This document shows positions 1-10,965 of a stretch of 64,000 nucleotides of DNA, piece after piece. The number at the start of each line of letters is the position of its first letter. The first letter of the stretch is position 1. The DNA is taken from NCBI RefSeq assembly GCF_023573145.1, contig NZ_CP097636.1, positions 2,852,001-2,916,000 of the forward strand, given 5' to 3'. Position numbers and translations under genes: made by a program. The notes below the pieces were generated by a model. That model was not told the DNA's origin and searched no databases. It was given only the letters and a program-made list of their open reading frames with translations. The DNA comes from Aquincola tertiaricarbonis. GTDB taxonomy: Bacteria; Pseudomonadota; Gammaproteobacteria; Burkholderiales; Burkholderiaceae_C.

Positions 1-190
1 ACACCGAGGCGGCATTGAGCGCATAGGTGCGCACATCGGGCTGGCCGGTGGGCGCACTCGCCGCCTGCAGCACCACCCGCAAGCCCTGGCGTGACAGCGC
101 CAGCGCCAGGCTGGCCCCCACTGCGCCCGCGCCACGGATGCACACGTCGGTCGGGTCAGGGGCCATGCGTACGGAAGTCATACGAGGCAT
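1..190 (-). CDS. UbiH-like FAD-dependent monooxygenase, N-terminal fragment
   Basis: Only the first 63 or so codons lie in the window; the rest runs off the left edge. The reading starts at one of three in-frame ATGs (complement of 190, 181 or 166). It contains a dinucleotide-binding GAGAVGAS loop after a short hydrophobic strand, then DVRTYALN, which matches the DxRxxAL segment of aromatic-ring hydroxylases of the ubiquinone pathway (UbiH/UbiF/VisC family). The family hydroxylates polyprenyl phenols using FAD and NAD(P)H at the inner membrane. The exact member cannot be named from this fragment. The gene diverges from the MOSC gene. Confidence 0.7.
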   Translation of the reverse strand, partial: MPRMTSVRMAPDPTDVCIRGAGAVGASLALALSRQGLRVVLQAASAPTGQPDVRTYALNAASV

Positions 191-281
191 TGTAGGGAGC
201 GGTACCCTGCCCGCCTCGCCCCCAGGGGCGGCCCCGCCGGGCGCGCCCGAAAGAGGGTGGCGGACGGGCAGAATGGCTCGC

Positions 282-1136
282 ATGAGCGACCATTCCGTGA
301 CCGTGCATTCGCTGCACATCCATCCCATCAAGTCGTGCGCCGGCCTCTCGGTGCGCGAGGGCCTGCTGATCGAAACCGGCCTGGAGCTGGACCGCGCCTG
401 GATGGTGGTGGACGAGCACGGGCAGTTCCTCACCCAGCGCCAGCTACCGAAGATGCAGCTCATCCGGCCCACGCTGCGCACCGAGGACCTGGTGCTGCGC
501 GCGCCCGGCATGCTGGCGCTGCACCTGACGATAGCCGCGGTGGAAGAACCCTGCCGCGCCACGGTGTGGGGCGACGAGGTGGCCGCCTACGACATGGGCA
601 AGGTGGCCGCGCAGTGGTTCACCGACTATCTGGGGCGGCCGGCGCGGCTGGTGCGCTTCGACCCTGACCACCACCGCGCCTGCGACGCCCGCTGGACCGG
701 CGGCCTGCCGGCGCAGACGGCCTTTGCCGACGGCTTTCCGCTGCTGGTCACCTCCACCGCCTCGCTGGCGGAGCTGAACCGCCGCCTGGCCGCGGCCGGC
801 CTGCCGCCGGCGGCGATGGAGCGCTTCCGGCCCAACCTGGTGCTGGACGGGCTGGAGGACGCACATGCCGAGGACTTCATCGACGAGCTGACGATCGAAT
901 CGCCGCAGGGCCCCATCGTGCTCAAGCTGGTCAAGCCCTGCTCGCGCTGCAGCATCCCCGACGTGGACCCGACGACGGCCGAGACCGGCCACGCCATTGC
1001 CGACACGCTGCTGGGCTACCGCGCCGACCCGCGGCTGAACGGCGCCCTCACCTTCGGCATGAACGCCATCATCGTCAGCGGCACCGACCAGGTGCTGCAG
1101 GTCGGCGCGCGGGGCGAGGGCACGATCGCCTTCTAG
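282..1136 (+). CDS. MOSC domain-containing protein (YcbX/mARC-like)
   Basis: Predicted 284-residue protein with an N-terminal MOSC beta-barrel domain (IHPIKSCAG near residue 15, then LDRAWMVVDEHGQFLTQR) and a C-terminal MOSC domain ending in the cysteine motif KPCSRC. In characterised relatives such a cysteine ligates the molybdenum cofactor. Family members reduce N-hydroxylated compounds with an electron-transfer partner; no ferredoxin domain is fused here, so the partner must be encoded elsewhere. An upstream ATG at 273 is equally possible, and neither start has a strong ribosome site. The gene converges with the pirin gene, with 4 bases between stops. The substrate is unknown. Confidence 0.85.
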   Translation: MSDHSVTVHSLHIHPIKSCAGLSVREGLLIETGLELDRAWMVVDEHGQFLTQRQLPKMQLIRPTLRTEDLVLRAPGMLALHLTIAAVEEPCRATVWGDEVAAYDMGKVAAQWFTDYLGRPARLVRFDPDHHRACDARWTGGLPAQTAFADGFPLLVTSTASLAELNRRLAAAGLPPAAMERFRPNLVLDGLEDAHAEDFIDELTIESPQGPIVLKLVKPCSRCSIPDVDPTTAETGHAIADTLLGYRADPRLNGALTFGMNAIIVSGTDQVLQVGARGEGTIAF

Positions 1137-1140
1137 CCTT

Positions 1141-2046
1141 CTAAGTGGGGCGTTTTTCGGGCAAGGGGATGAACTCGGTTTCCCCCGGCACCGGCGCAAA
1201 GCGCTGCGCCGCCCAGTCGTCCGCCGCCTGCACGATGCGCTCCTTGCGGCTGGAGACGAAGTTCCACCACATGTAGCGGTGGCCCAGCGGGTCGCCGCCC
1301 ACCAGGGCCAGGCGGGCGCCCTGCGGTGCGACGATCTCGCAGGTGGCGCCGGCGGGCAGCACCGCCATCGTCTGCGCCGCCACCGGCTGGCCGTCCAGCG
1401 TGAAGCCGCCTTCCACCGCATACAGGGCCTGCTGCTTCGCCAGCGGCGGCAGCGTCAGGCGTGCACCGGGCGCCAGACGCAGGTCGATGTACAGCGTGGC
1501 CGAGCGCTGGGGCACCGGCGAGCTGACGCCGAAGCCGCTGCCCATCAGCACCCGCGCCACCACGCCGGGCGCGGGGGCCACTTCCGGAATGTCGGCCGCC
1601 GAGGTGTGCGAGAAAAAGCACGGCATCTCCTCGTCGGCCTCCGGCAGCGCCAGCCACAGCTGCAGGCCGTGGCGCAGGTCGGCCTGGCCGCGCAGCTCAT
1701 CGGGCATGCGCTCGGAGTGGGTGATGCCGCTGCCGGCCACCATCAGGTTGACCGCGCCGGGCTCGATGCGCTGCACCGCGCCGGTGGAGTCGCGGTGCAC
1801 CATCGCGCCCTGGTACAGGTAGGTGACGGTGGCCAGGCCGATGTGCGGGTGGGCGCGCACGTCCTGGGTGTCGTGCGCCTGCACCGGGCCGAAATGGTCG
1901 AAGAACACGAAGGGCCCCACCGCCGGCTGCGGCAGCGAGGGCAGCGAACGCCGCACCAGGAAACCGCCGCCCAGGTCCTTGGTGTGCGGCGAGATGAGCG
2001 TGACACCCTTGGGTGCCTGGTGGCTGGGCGTGCCTGGCTGCGTCAT
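1141..2046 (-). CDS. Pirin family protein
   Basis: A 301-residue bicupin protein. The N-terminal half carries VGPFVFFDHFGP followed by HPHIGLATVTYLYQG and a later HSE, the His/His/Glu metal-site pattern of pirins. The C-terminal cupin (RLTLPPLAKQQALYAVEGG) is more divergent, as usual. Bacterial pirins are iron-binding proteins, some with quercetinase activity and some that modulate metabolic enzymes; the role here is unknown. The ATG at 2046 gives a typical N-terminus; 15 more in-frame codons lie upstream. It faces the MOSC gene tail to tail without an obvious terminator. Confidence 0.88.
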   Translation of the reverse strand: MTQPGTPSHQAPKGVTLISPHTKDLGGGFLVRRSLPSLPQPAVGPFVFFDHFGPVQAHDTQDVRAHPHIGLATVTYLYQGAMVHRDSTGAVQRIEPGAVNLMVAGSGITHSERMPDELRGQADLRHGLQLWLALPEADEEMPCFFSHTSAADIPEVAPAPGVVARVLMGSGFGVSSPVPQRSATLYIDLRLAPGARLTLPPLAKQQALYAVEGGFTLDGQPVAAQTMAVLPAGATCEIVAPQGARLALVGGDPLGHRYMWWNFVSSRKERIVQAADDWAAQRFAPVPGETEFIPLPEKRPT

Positions 2047-2170
2047 GTCAGATCCCCGGTGCGGTACTGCGATGTGTGCAGTATCTGGCACCAGCCGTCG
2101 GCCGACTTAAACTTCACCCTCGTTTGTCTGCTGTCCGGCGCGTCCTGTGCCGGCACCTCCGGAATCCCCT

Positions 2171-3265
<1,095 letters not shown>

Positions 3266-3278
3266 CGCCACCGCGCCC

Positions 3279-6200
3279 ATGTCCTTGCCGCAGTCCCGGG
3301 CAGACGGCTGGGCGCTCCACGCACTGCTGACGCTGGCGGCCTACGTCGCCACCGGGGCACTGGGCATGCTGGTGTCCATCCCGCCCAGCTTTGCCTCGCC
3401 GCTGTACCCGGCCGCCGGCCTGGCGCTGGTGGCGGTGCTGTCCTGGGGCCGGCCCGCCGCGCTGGCGGTGGCCCTGGGCTCGGCCTGCATCAACCTCTAC
3501 CTCAGCTGGCCCAAGGCCGGCTGGTCCGCGGGCGCGCTGTTGATGCCGGCCTGCGCCGGCGCCGGCGCGATGCTGCAGGCCGTGGTCGGCGCCGCGCTGG
3601 TGCGCCGCTTCGTGCGCCAGCCCACCTTGCTGGCCGAGCCGCGCGACCTGCTGCGCTTTTACCTGCTGGCTGCGCTCAGCTGCCTGATCAGCGCCAGCGT
3701 GGCGGTGATGTCCCTCACCGCGGTAGGCATCCTGCCGGCGGGCATGCGCTTCATCACCTGGTGGACCTGGATGGCCGGCGACACGCTGGGCACCCTGGTG
3801 GGCGCGCCGATCGCGATGACGCTGATCGGCCGCCCGGCACCCGAATGGCGCGCGCGGCGGCTGACCGTCGGCCTGCCGCTGCTGGTGGTCACCGTGCTGA
3901 TGGCCCTGGGCATCCAGCAGATGGTGCAGCTGGACGAAGACCGCGAACGCGCCACCTTCGAGCGTGAGGCCTCCAGCGCTTCCAGTGCGATGCAGGCCCG
4001 GCTGCGCGAGCCGCTGCGCGCGCTGGAGGCGGTGCACGGCGTGTTCATGGCCTCCGACGACGTGACGCGGGCGGAATTCAAGCGCGCCACGGCCGCCTGG
4101 CTGCTGCCGGTGCTGGGGGTGGAGGCGCTGGGCTGGCACCAGCGGGTGCTGCGCACTGATCTGCCGAGCTTCGAGGCCCAGGTGCAGGCCGAAGGCATGC
4201 CCGGCTACCACGTGTTCGACCGCACGGACGCGGGCCCCACCGACGCGGCCACCCGGCCCGACGTGATCGCCATGCGCTTCATCGAGCCGGAGGCCCCCAA
4301 CGCCGCCGCGCTGGGCGTCAACGTGCTGTCGATACCCGCGGCGCACGAGGCCATCGACGCCAGCACCCGCAGTGGCCTGCCGGTGGCGTCGCCCGGCTTC
4401 AACCTGACGCAAGGCGGCACCGGCATCGTGGTGTACCAGGCCGTGTACCACGGCGAGCCGGTCTACGCCGCCGATCGCATCACCGCCCTGCGCGGCGCCG
4501 TCTTCGTCACGGTGAGCCTGGAAGACCAGGTGCGTGCGGTGGAGGCCTCGCTGACCACGCCGCTGAGCCTGTGCATCGTCGACAAGACCGTCGGTGCGGA
4601 CCTGCCCCGCCTGGGCGGCGAAGCGGGTTGCGAGCGGCCGGCCACCAAGCGCCGGCCCGTGCACGTGCGGCCCATCACCTTCGCCGGCCGCCAGTGGGAA
4701 ATCCGCGTGCGGGCCCGGCCGGGCGTGGCCGCCGACGAGGTGCCGCTGGGCAATGCCTGGCCGTTCTCCATCGTGGGCCTGCTGGCCACCGCGATGGTGG
4801 GCGCGCTGCTGCTCACCATGACGGGCCGCGCGCGCCGCATCGAGCTGGCGGTGAACGAGCGCACCGCCGACCTGGTGCGCGAGGTGGCCGAACGCAAGCG
4901 CACCGAAGCCGCGCTGCGCGAGAGTGAGCAGCGCTTTCGCAACATGCTGGACCACGTGCCGATCGGCGTGATCTACACCGACCTGGACGGCCGCATCCGC
5001 GAGTCCAACCCGCGCCTGCGCGAGATGACGGGCTATGGCGCCGAAGAGCTGGCCGGCATGGACGCCGCGCTGCTGACCCACCCCGACGACCGCGCCTTCG
5101 ACCTGGAGCTGAACCGCCGGCTGGTGCGCGGCGAAATGCCGATGGTGCGCCGCCAGAAGCGCTGCATCACCCGCGACCAGCGGGTGGTGTGGGTGTCGGT
5201 GGTGATCACGGTGCTGCGCGATGGCGCCGGTGCTCCGCACCGGCTGGTGGGCGTGGTGGAAGACATCACCGAGCACCTGCGGCTGCAGGAAGCCGAGCGC
5301 GCCCGCGAAAGCGCCGAAGCCGCCAACCGCGCCAAGAGCGACTTCCTCTCGCGCATGAGCCATGAGCTGCGCACGCCGCTCAACGCGATGCTGGGCTTCG
5401 CGCAGCTGCTGGAGCTGGACCGCCAGCAGCCGCTGGCCACGCACCAGACCGAATGGACCACGCAGATCCAGCAGTCCGGCTGGCACCTGCTGCACATGAT
5501 CAACGACACGCTGGACCTGTCGCGCATCGAGTCCGGCACGCTGAAGCTGCAGACCGAGACGCTGGACGTGCCCGAGCTGCTGCGCGCCACCCGCTCGCTG
5601 CTGGAGCACAACGCGCTGCGCCGAGGCGTCACGGTGCGCGAGCAGCTGGACCCCGAGGCCACCTCGGTGGTGGGCGACCTCACGCGGGTCAAGCAGATCA
5701 TGACCAACCTGCTGTCCAACGCCATCAAGTACAACCAGCAGGGCGGGCGCGTCACCATCGCCACGCAGCTGACCGATGCGCAGACCGTGCAGATCGAGGT
5801 CAGCGACACCGGCCTGGGCATGAACGAGCACCAGCTGGCCGAGCTGTTCCAGCCCTTCAACCGGCTGGGGCGCGAGACCTCGGGCGAAGAAGGCACCGGC
5901 ATCGGCCTGGTGATCAGCCAGCGCCTGGCCGAGCTGATGGGCGGCACCCTGCGCGCGCGCAGCGTGGAAGGCCAGGGCTCCACCTTCGTGCTGCGGCTGC
6001 CGCGCGGCCGGGCCGGCGCGGCGCCGCCGCTGCTGGCCGAGGACGGCAAGCTGGCTGAAGCCTCGTACCGCCGCCGCATCGTGCACTACGTGGAAGACAA
6101 CGACACCAATGCCGAGGTGATGCGCGGCATCCTGGCGCAGCGGCCGCAGATCCAGCTGGAGATCTCCAGCACCGGCCTCGACGGCCTGGCGGCCATCCGC

Positions 6201-6458
6201 GTGGAGCGCCCCAGCCTGGTGCTGCTGGACATGCACCTGCCCGACATCGACGGCCTCGAACTGCTGCGCCACCTGAAGGCCGACGACAGCACCGCCGACA
6301 TCCCGGTGGTGGTGGTGTCGGCCGACGCCACATCGGCGCGCATCCGCGAAGCCATGGCCGCGGGAGCGGCGCAATACCTCACCAAGCCGGTCAACGTGGG
6401 GGAGATCCTGGCCGTGCTGGACGAGCAGCTGCAGGCGCAGGACACGCGCTTCGGATAG
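3279..6458 (+). CDS. MASE1-CHASE-PAS hybrid histidine kinase/response regulator
   Basis: A 1059-residue inner-membrane sensor. The first 215 residues are a multi-helix MASE1-like region. Residues about 240-430 form a periplasmic CHASE-type domain, followed by a transmembrane helix near 493-513 and a short coiled coil. A PAS domain spans about 550-665 ([20 protein letters not shown]). HisKA has SHELRTP with phospho-acceptor His695, then a HATPase domain with SNAIKY and GTGIGL. A receiver domain with Asp984 in [11 protein letters not shown] closes the protein. CHASE domains usually bind small extracellular ligands; the ligand here is unknown. No DNA-binding output or separate regulator adjoins it; the neighbour downstream is a chemoreceptor. 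Confidence 0.92.
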   Translation: MSLPQSRADGWALHALLTLAAYVATGALGMLVSIPPSFASPLYPAAGLALVAVLSWGRPAALAVALGSACINLYLSWPKAGWSAGALLMPACAGAGAMLQAVVGAALVRRFVRQPTLLAEPRDLLRFYLLAALSCLISASVAVMSLTAVGILPAGMRFITWWTWMAGDTLGTLVGAPIAMTLIGRPAPEWRARRLTVGLPLLVVTVLMALGIQQMVQLDEDRERATFEREASSASSAMQARLREPLRALEAVHGVFMASDDVTRAEFKRATAAWLLPVLGVEALGWHQRVLRTDLPSFEAQVQAEGMPGYHVFDRTDAGPTDAATRPDVIAMRFIEPEAPNAAALGVNVLSIPAAHEAIDASTRSGLPVASPGFNLTQGGTGIVVYQAVYHGEPVYAADRITALRGAVFVTVSLEDQVRAVEASLTTPLSLCIVDKTVGADLPRLGGEAGCERPATKRRPVHVRPITFAGRQWEIRVRARPGVAADEVPLGNAWPFSIVGLLATAMVGALLLTMTGRARRIELAVNERTADLVREVAERKRTEAALRESEQRFRNMLDHVPIGVIYTDLDGRIRESNPRLREMTGYGAEELAGMDAALLTHPDDRAFDLELNRRLVRGEMPMVRRQKRCITRDQRVVWVSVVITVLRDGAGAPHRLVGVVEDITEHLRLQEAERARESAEAANRAKSDFLSRMSHELRTPLNAMLGFAQLLELDRQQPLATHQTEWTTQIQQSGWHLLHMINDTLDLSRIESGTLKLQTETLDVPELLRATRSLLEHNALRRGVTVREQLDPEATSVVGDLTRVKQIMTNLLSNAIKYNQQGGRVTIATQLTDAQTVQIEVSDTGLGMNEHQLAELFQPFNRLGRETSGEEGTGIGLVISQRLAELMGGTLRARSVEGQGSTFVLRLPRGRAGAAPPLLAEDGKLAEASYRRRIVHYVEDNDTNAEVMRGILAQRPQIQLEISSTGLDGLAAIRVERPSLVLLDMHLPDIDGLELLRHLKADDSTADIPVVVVSADATSARIREAMAAGAAQYLTKPVNVGEILAVLDEQLQAQDTRFG

Positions 6459-6582
6459 GTGCATGCCGCACCGCACAAGTGCGGATTACAGAAGCGGGCA
6501 CGACGCGCCGAAACCGATGGATGCCACCGCTGCGGCCTACCCGGCCCAGGGGTCAGTCATCGTCATCCAGGAGCAGTCTGTC

Positions 6583-8256
6583 GTGATCCGCCAAGTGCGC
6601 ACCCTGTCCGTTCGAACCCGCTTCTATCTCGTGATGGGCCTCGTCAGCCTGTCCCTCGTCGTTCTGGGCGCCTGGAGCCTGCTGGACAGCCGAACCACCA
6701 ACGGCCCGGCCGCCCGGCTGTTCGACCAGGCCATGGCCGCCTCCGACCAGGTGGGTGACCTGCGCGAGTCGCTCTCGGCCCTGCGCCGCTACGAAGCCGC
6801 GATGATCGCCACCGCCGTCTCCAACTCCACGGAAGTGGAACCGCTGCACCTGCAGTGGAAAAAGCAGCTGGAACGCCTGAAGACCGCCGGCGCCCAGCTG
6901 GTGAGCGACAACCCGGGCAACCCGCAGCTGGCCGAGCTGGTGGCCACCCAGAACAAGCTGCTGGGCGAGTACGCGGCCACGATCGAGCCGATCGCGGTGC
7001 AGCTGAAGGAGGCGAAGATGGACGCCTCGGCCGGCCTGGCCTATGCGCAACGCGCCAACGACACGCTGGAAGCGCTGCAGGCCAACACCGGCGCGCTGCT
7101 GAAGGCCCAGCATGCGCACGCCGACAGCCTGCGCGCCGAGATGGCCGATGACGCCGCCACGGCCGCCTGGGCGCGACTGGCGCTGGTGGTGGCCACGCTG
7201 CTGGTGGTGCTGCCGCTGATGGTGGCCACGCTGCGCTCGGTGTGCGGCCCGCTGGACCGCGCGGTGCTGGTCACCCGCCGCATCGCCGACGGCGACCTCA
7301 CCAGCCACATCGACACCCGCGGCAGCGACGAGCCCGCCCGCCTGCTGCAGGGTCTGGCCGCGATGCAGCAGGCGCTGGGCCGTGTCGTGGGTCAGGTGCG
7401 GGCCTCGTCGGCCAGCATCGAGGCCGCCTCCCGCGAGGTGGCCAGCGGCAACCTCGACCTGAGCCACCGCACCGAACAGGCCGCCAAGCACCTGCAAAGC
7501 ACCGCCTCGGCGATGGAGGAGCTGAGCGCCAAGGTGCGCCACTCGGCCGAATCGGCCGACACCGCCAACCAGCTGGCCGGCAGCGCCTCGGCGGTGGCGC
7601 AGCGCGGCGGCTCGGTGGTGGGCGACGTGGTGGCCACGATGAACGACATCCACGCCAGCTCGCAGCGCATCGCCGACATCATCGCCACCATCGACGGCAT
7701 CGCCTTCCAGACCAACATCCTGGCGCTGAATGCCGCGGTCGAGGCGGCCCGGGCCGGCGAACAGGGTCGCGGCTTTGCCGTGGTGGCCGGCGAGGTGCGC
7801 AGCCTGGCGCAGCGCAGTGCCGAGGCGGCGCGCGAGATCAAGACGCTGATCGGCGCCAGCGTGGATCGGGTGGACGCCGGTGCGCGCCTGGTCAACGACG
7901 CCGGGGGCACCATGGGCGAGATCGTCGCCAGCGTGCAGCAGGTGCGCGACATGATCGGCGGCATCACGGCGGTCAGCGGCACGCAGAGCCAGGACCTGGC
8001 CCAGATCAGCGGTGCCATCACCCAGCTCGACCAAGTGACGCAGCAGAACGCCGCGCTGGTGGAAGAGTCGGCCGCGGCGGCCGAATCGCTGAAGGCGCAG
8101 GCCGAGGCGCTGGCGGCGGTGGTGGCCACCTTCCGGCTGGACGGTGAAGGCGCCGCCAGCAGCACCACCGCCCACGCCACTGCGGCCTCGTCGCTGATGA
8201 ACAAGCTGCGCCGCGAGCCGGCGACGGCCGCTTCCACCACCGCCATCGAGGCTTAA
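6583..8256 (+). CDS. Methyl-accepting chemotaxis protein
   Basis: A transmembrane chemoreceptor of about 557 residues. The chosen start is GTG at 6583, with AGGAG nine bases upstream; the N-terminus ([13 protein letters not shown]) is then a normal cytosolic stub before the first membrane helix. An in-frame ATG at 6463 would add 40 residues of unlikely leader. A four-helix periplasmic domain separates the two membrane helices (about 14-34 and 198-220), followed by HAMP and the signalling hairpin ([36 protein letters not shown]). No C-terminal NWETF-type receptor tether is present; the tail is Ala/Thr-rich. The sensed ligand is unknown. Confidence 0.92.
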   Translation: MIRQVRTLSVRTRFYLVMGLVSLSLVVLGAWSLLDSRTTNGPAARLFDQAMAASDQVGDLRESLSALRRYEAAMIATAVSNSTEVEPLHLQWKKQLERLKTAGAQLVSDNPGNPQLAELVATQNKLLGEYAATIEPIAVQLKEAKMDASAGLAYAQRANDTLEALQANTGALLKAQHAHADSLRAEMADDAATAAWARLALVVATLLVVLPLMVATLRSVCGPLDRAVLVTRRIADGDLTSHIDTRGSDEPARLLQGLAAMQQALGRVVGQVRASSASIEAASREVASGNLDLSHRTEQAAKHLQSTASAMEELSAKVRHSAESADTANQLAGSASAVAQRGGSVVGDVVATMNDIHASSQRIADIIATIDGIAFQTNILALNAAVEAARAGEQGRGFAVVAGEVRSLAQRSAEAAREIKTLIGASVDRVDAGARLVNDAGGTMGEIVASVQQVRDMIGGITAVSGTQSQDLAQISGAITQLDQVTQQNAALVEESAAAAESLKAQAEALAAVVATFRLDGEGAASSTTAHATAASSLMNKLRREPATAASTTAIEA

Positions 8257-8332
8257 TGTGAGCGCACGCTATCGCCACAATCGTTTATTTTTGTGAAGGC
8301 TGGTCCCACTATCGCGCGGATAGCCAGTGCCG

Positions 8333-8359
8333 TCAGCACTCTCCCGGGGTGAGTGCTAA
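8333..8359 (+). promoter_or_regulatory. CIRCE operator (HrcA site) upstream of rpoH, with overlapping extended -10
   Basis: The arms TCAGCACTC (8333-8341) and GAGTGCTAA (8351-8359) are separated by exactly 9 bases. This differs from the CIRCE consensus TTAGCACTC-N9-GAGTGCTAA at one position. The right arm runs into TGCTAATAT (8355-8363), which resembles an extended -10 element, so a bound HrcA repressor would cover the likely rpoH promoter. The rpoH start codon lies about 40 bases downstream. The match is direct; repression by HrcA is inferred from family knowledge. Confidence 0.8.
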
Positions 8360-8399
8360 TATCCTGGAACCTTCTGCGGAACACCCTGTCTGAGGAACC

Positions 8400-9329
8400 A
8401 TGACTTCTACCACTGCCTCTGCGATCGCCGTGCGTGACCCGTGGGCGTTGGTGCCGCCGATCGGCAACCTCGACGCCTATATCTCGGCGGTGAACCGCAT
8501 TCCCCTGCTCACGCAGGAAGAAGAAACCCGCTACGCGCGCAAGCTGCGCGACGAAGCCGACGTGGAAAGCGCCGGCCGCCTGGTGATGAGCCACCTGCGC
8601 CTGGTGGTGTCGCTGTCGCGCCAGTACCTGGGCTACGGCCTGCCGCAATCCGACCTGATCCAGGAAGGCAACGTCGGCCTGATGAAGGCCGTCAAGCGCT
8701 TCGACCCGGACCAGGGCGTGCGCCTGGTCAGCTACGCGATGCACTGGATCAAGGCGGAGATCCACGAGTACATCCTGCGCAACTGGCGCATGGTGAAGGT
8801 GGCCACCACCAAGGCCCAGCGCAAGCTGTTCTTCAACCTGCGCTCGATGAAGCAGGGCCTGAAGAGCGACGCGGCCGACGGCGACACCCACCGCAGCACG
8901 CTCACCAGCGCCGAAGTGGCGTCGGTGGCCGAGGCGCTGAACGTCAAGCCCGAGGAAGTGCTGGAGATGGAGACCCGCCTGTCCGGTGGCGACGTGGCGC
9001 TGGAGCCGCAGAACTCCGACGACGGCGAAGAGAGCTACGCGCCCATCGCCTACCTGGCCGACGACAGCCAGGAGCCGACCCGCGTGCTGGAAAACCGCCG
9101 CCGCGACGAGCTGTCCGGCGACGGCATCGGCCGTGCGCTGGAAGTGCTGGATCCGCGCAGCCGCCGCATCGTGGAAGAGCGCTGGCTGAAGGTGAACGAC
9201 GACACCACCGGCGGCATGACGCTGCATGAGCTGGCGGCCGAGTACGGCGTCAGCGCCGAGCGCATCCGCCAGATCGAGGTGGCGGCGATGAAGAAGATGC
9301 GCAAGGCGCTGGAGCCGGTGGCGGGCTGA
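8400..9329 (+). CDS. rpoH: RNA polymerase sigma-32 factor (heat shock)
   Basis: A 309-residue sigma-70 family protein with region 1.2/2 (LLTQEEETRYARKLRDE), core-binding region 2.1-2.2 (SHLRLVVSLSRQYLGYGLPQ), region 2.4 (SYAMHWIKAEIHEYILRNWRMVK), the RpoH box around QRKLFFNLRSMKQ, and region 4 helix-turn-helix (LHELAAEYGVSAERIRQIE). It directs RNA polymerase to heat-shock promoters. GAGGAACC precedes the ATG. The 143-base leader holds a CIRCE element, suggesting HrcA control in addition to any RNA thermosensor. It is monocistronic, with a terminator after the stop, and converges on the cox assembly operon. Confidence 0.97.
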   Translation: MTSTTASAIAVRDPWALVPPIGNLDAYISAVNRIPLLTQEEETRYARKLRDEADVESAGRLVMSHLRLVVSLSRQYLGYGLPQSDLIQEGNVGLMKAVKRFDPDQGVRLVSYAMHWIKAEIHEYILRNWRMVKVATTKAQRKLFFNLRSMKQGLKSDAADGDTHRSTLTSAEVASVAEALNVKPEEVLEMETRLSGGDVALEPQNSDDGEESYAPIAYLADDSQEPTRVLENRRRDELSGDGIGRALEVLDPRSRRIVEERWLKVNDDTTGGMTLHELAAEYGVSAERIRQIEVAAMKKMRKALEPVAG

Positions 9330-9348
9330 CCGCCGGGCACTGCACGTG

Positions 9349-9375
9349 AAACGGCCCCTGCGGGGGCCGTTCTTC
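9349..9375. terminator. Bidirectional intrinsic terminator between rpoH and sco
   Basis: ACGGCCCC-TGCG-GGGGCCGT forms a perfect 8-base-pair stem (9351-9370) flanked by AA on the left and TTCTT on the right. It sits 22 bases after the rpoH stop and about 35 bases beyond the sco stop on the other strand, so it can serve both convergent units. Confidence 0.8.
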
Positions 9376-9407
9376 ATGGGGGTCCAGCCCCACCGCGGGG
9401 GCGGGCT

Positions 9408-10013
9408 TCAGGCGCCGTTCAGCAAGGCCTTGATGTCCGAAGCCAGTGCCTGCGCGCCCGAGCCATAGCGCGTGAACAGCCGCACCTTGCCCTGCGGATC
9501 GAACAGGTAGGAACCAGCCGTGTGGTCCACCGAGTACGAGCCCTCGGTCTTGCCCGGCACCTTGTTGTAGAACACCTTGAACTCGCGCGCGGCGGCCTTG
9601 GTTTCTTCCGGCGTGCCGCGCAGCGCGACGAAGCTGGGGTCGAAGTTGGTCACGTAGGCCTTCAGCAGCTCGGGCGTGTCGCGCTCCGGGTCCACGCTGA
9701 CGAAGATGCCCTGCACCTTGTCGCCGTCCGCACCCAGCGAGCGCTTGACCTCGGCCAGCTCGGCCATCGTGGTGGGGCACACGTCCGGGCACTGGGTGAA
9801 GCCGAAGAACACCACCACCACCTTGCCCTTGAACTCGTCCAGCGAACGCACCTTGCCGTCCGGGTCCTTCAGGCCGAGCTTGCGCGCATAGTCGGCGCCG
9901 GTGATGTCCACGCCGCTGAAGGCGACCTTGGGCTGGGACGGGGTCTTGTCGCAGCCGGCCAGCAGCAGCGCCGCCGCCGCCACAGCGGCCAGACAGGAAC
10001 GACGGGAGAACAT
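9408..10013 (-). CDS. SCO family copper chaperone, lipoprotein
   Basis: A 201-residue SCO1/SenC protein that delivers copper to, or reduces, the CuA site of cytochrome c oxidase subunit II. The signal peptide ends in a lipobox LAGC with Cys21 as the lipidation site. The thioredoxin fold carries the copper ligands CPDVC (Cys75, Cys79) and His165 (VDHTAG). The start is the ATG at 10013, whose A is shared with the last base of the ctaB stop (TGATG); an in-frame ATG at 10028 would spoil the signal peptide. It is the last gene of the surf1-ctaA-ctaB-sco unit. Confidence 0.95.
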   Translation of the reverse strand: MFSRRSCLAAVAAAALLLAGCDKTPSQPKVAFSGVDITGADYARKLGLKDPDGKVRSLDEFKGKVVVVFFGFTQCPDVCPTTMAELAEVKRSLGADGDKVQGIFVSVDPERDTPELLKAYVTNFDPSFVALRGTPEETKAAAREFKVFYNKVPGKTEGSYSVDHTAGSYLFDPQGKVRLFTRYGSGAQALASDIKALLNGA

Positions 10014-10939
10014 CAGATCGACAGCCATGGGCCCAGGTAGTGGTCCAGCAGCAGCGCGGCGAAGAGCAGCGACAGGTGCAGGATGGAGAAACGGAAGGTG
10101 CGGCGCGCCAGCGCGTCGCTGTAGTGGCGCCACAGGCGGAAGCCGTAGCCGATGAACATCAGCCCCAGCACCGTGGCCGACAGCAGGTAGATCAGCCCGC
10201 TCATGCCGTACAGGTAGGGCAGCAGCGTGGCCGGGAACAGCACCAGCGTGTACAGCAGCACCTGCAGCCGGGTGAATTCGGCGCCGTGGGTCACGGGCAG
10301 CATCGGCAGGCCGGCACGGGCGTAGTCCTCCACCCTGTAAAGCGCCAGCGCCCAGAAGTGCGGCGGCGTCCACAGGAAGATGATGAGCACCAGCATCCAC
10401 GCCTCGGCGCCCACGTCGCCGCGCACCGCGGCCCAGCCCAGCAGCGGCGGCATGGCGCCCGAGGCACCGCCGATGACGATGTTCTGCGGCGTCAGCGGCT
10501 TCAGCACCACGGTGTAGATGACCGCGTAGCCCACGAAGGTGGCCAGCGTCAGCCACATCGTCAGCGGGTTGACCAGGAAGTACAGCAGCGCGCCGCCCAG
10601 GGTGCACAGCACGGCCGAGAACAGCAGCGTCTGGGTGTTGGTGAGCTCGCCCTTGGCCGTTGGCCGCCAGGCGGTGCGGGCCATCTTGGCGTCGATGTGC
10701 TGCTCGACCACGCAGTTGAAGGCGGCGGCGGCGCCGGCCACCAGCCAGATGCCGGCGGTGGCCGCCAGCACCACGCGCAGGTCGGGCAGGCCCGGCACGG
10801 CCAGCAGCATGCCGATCACCGCGCAGAACACGATGAGCTGCACCACCCGCGGCTTGGTCAGGGCATAGAACTGGCGAACGCGCGAGGCGGGCCGGGCGGG
10901 CGGCGCAACGGCCGGTGCGGTGGGCGACGAGGCAGACAT
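10013..10939 (-). CDS. ctaB: Protoheme IX farnesyltransferase (heme O synthase)
   Basis: A 308-residue UbiA-family membrane prenyltransferase with about nine hydrophobic helices. It adds a farnesyl group to heme B to give heme O, the precursor of heme A for the oxidase. Motifs visible are LTKPRVVQL near residue 27, the first Asp-rich segment replaced in this family by [15 protein letters not shown], and [14 protein letters not shown]. The ATG at 10939 gives a proline-rich cytosolic leader typical of Burkholderiales members. It follows ctaA by 26 bases and overlaps sco by one base. Also called cyoE. Confidence 0.96.
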   Translation of the reverse strand: MSASSPTAPAVAPPARPASRVRQFYALTKPRVVQLIVFCAVIGMLLAVPGLPDLRVVLAATAGIWLVAGAAAAFNCVVEQHIDAKMARTAWRPTAKGELTNTQTLLFSAVLCTLGGALLYFLVNPLTMWLTLATFVGYAVIYTVVLKPLTPQNIVIGGASGAMPPLLGWAAVRGDVGAEAWMLVLIIFLWTPPHFWALALYRVEDYARAGLPMLPVTHGAEFTRLQVLLYTLVLFPATLLPYLYGMSGLIYLLSATVLGLMFIGYGFRLWRHYSDALARRTFRFSILHLSLLFAALLLDHYLGPWLSI

Positions 10940-10965
10940 GGAAGACCGGATTGTAGAAAGCCGCC

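Noticed and set aside
6465..6483. CCGCAC...GTGCGG hairpin after the histidine kinase as a terminator
   Set aside because: No T-tract follows and the next gene begins shortly after on the same strand; at most a minor structure.
6463..6582. Extra 40-residue N-terminus for the chemoreceptor
   Set aside because: A GTG at 6583 has a good AGGAG and gives a normal receptor start; the extension shows no homology.
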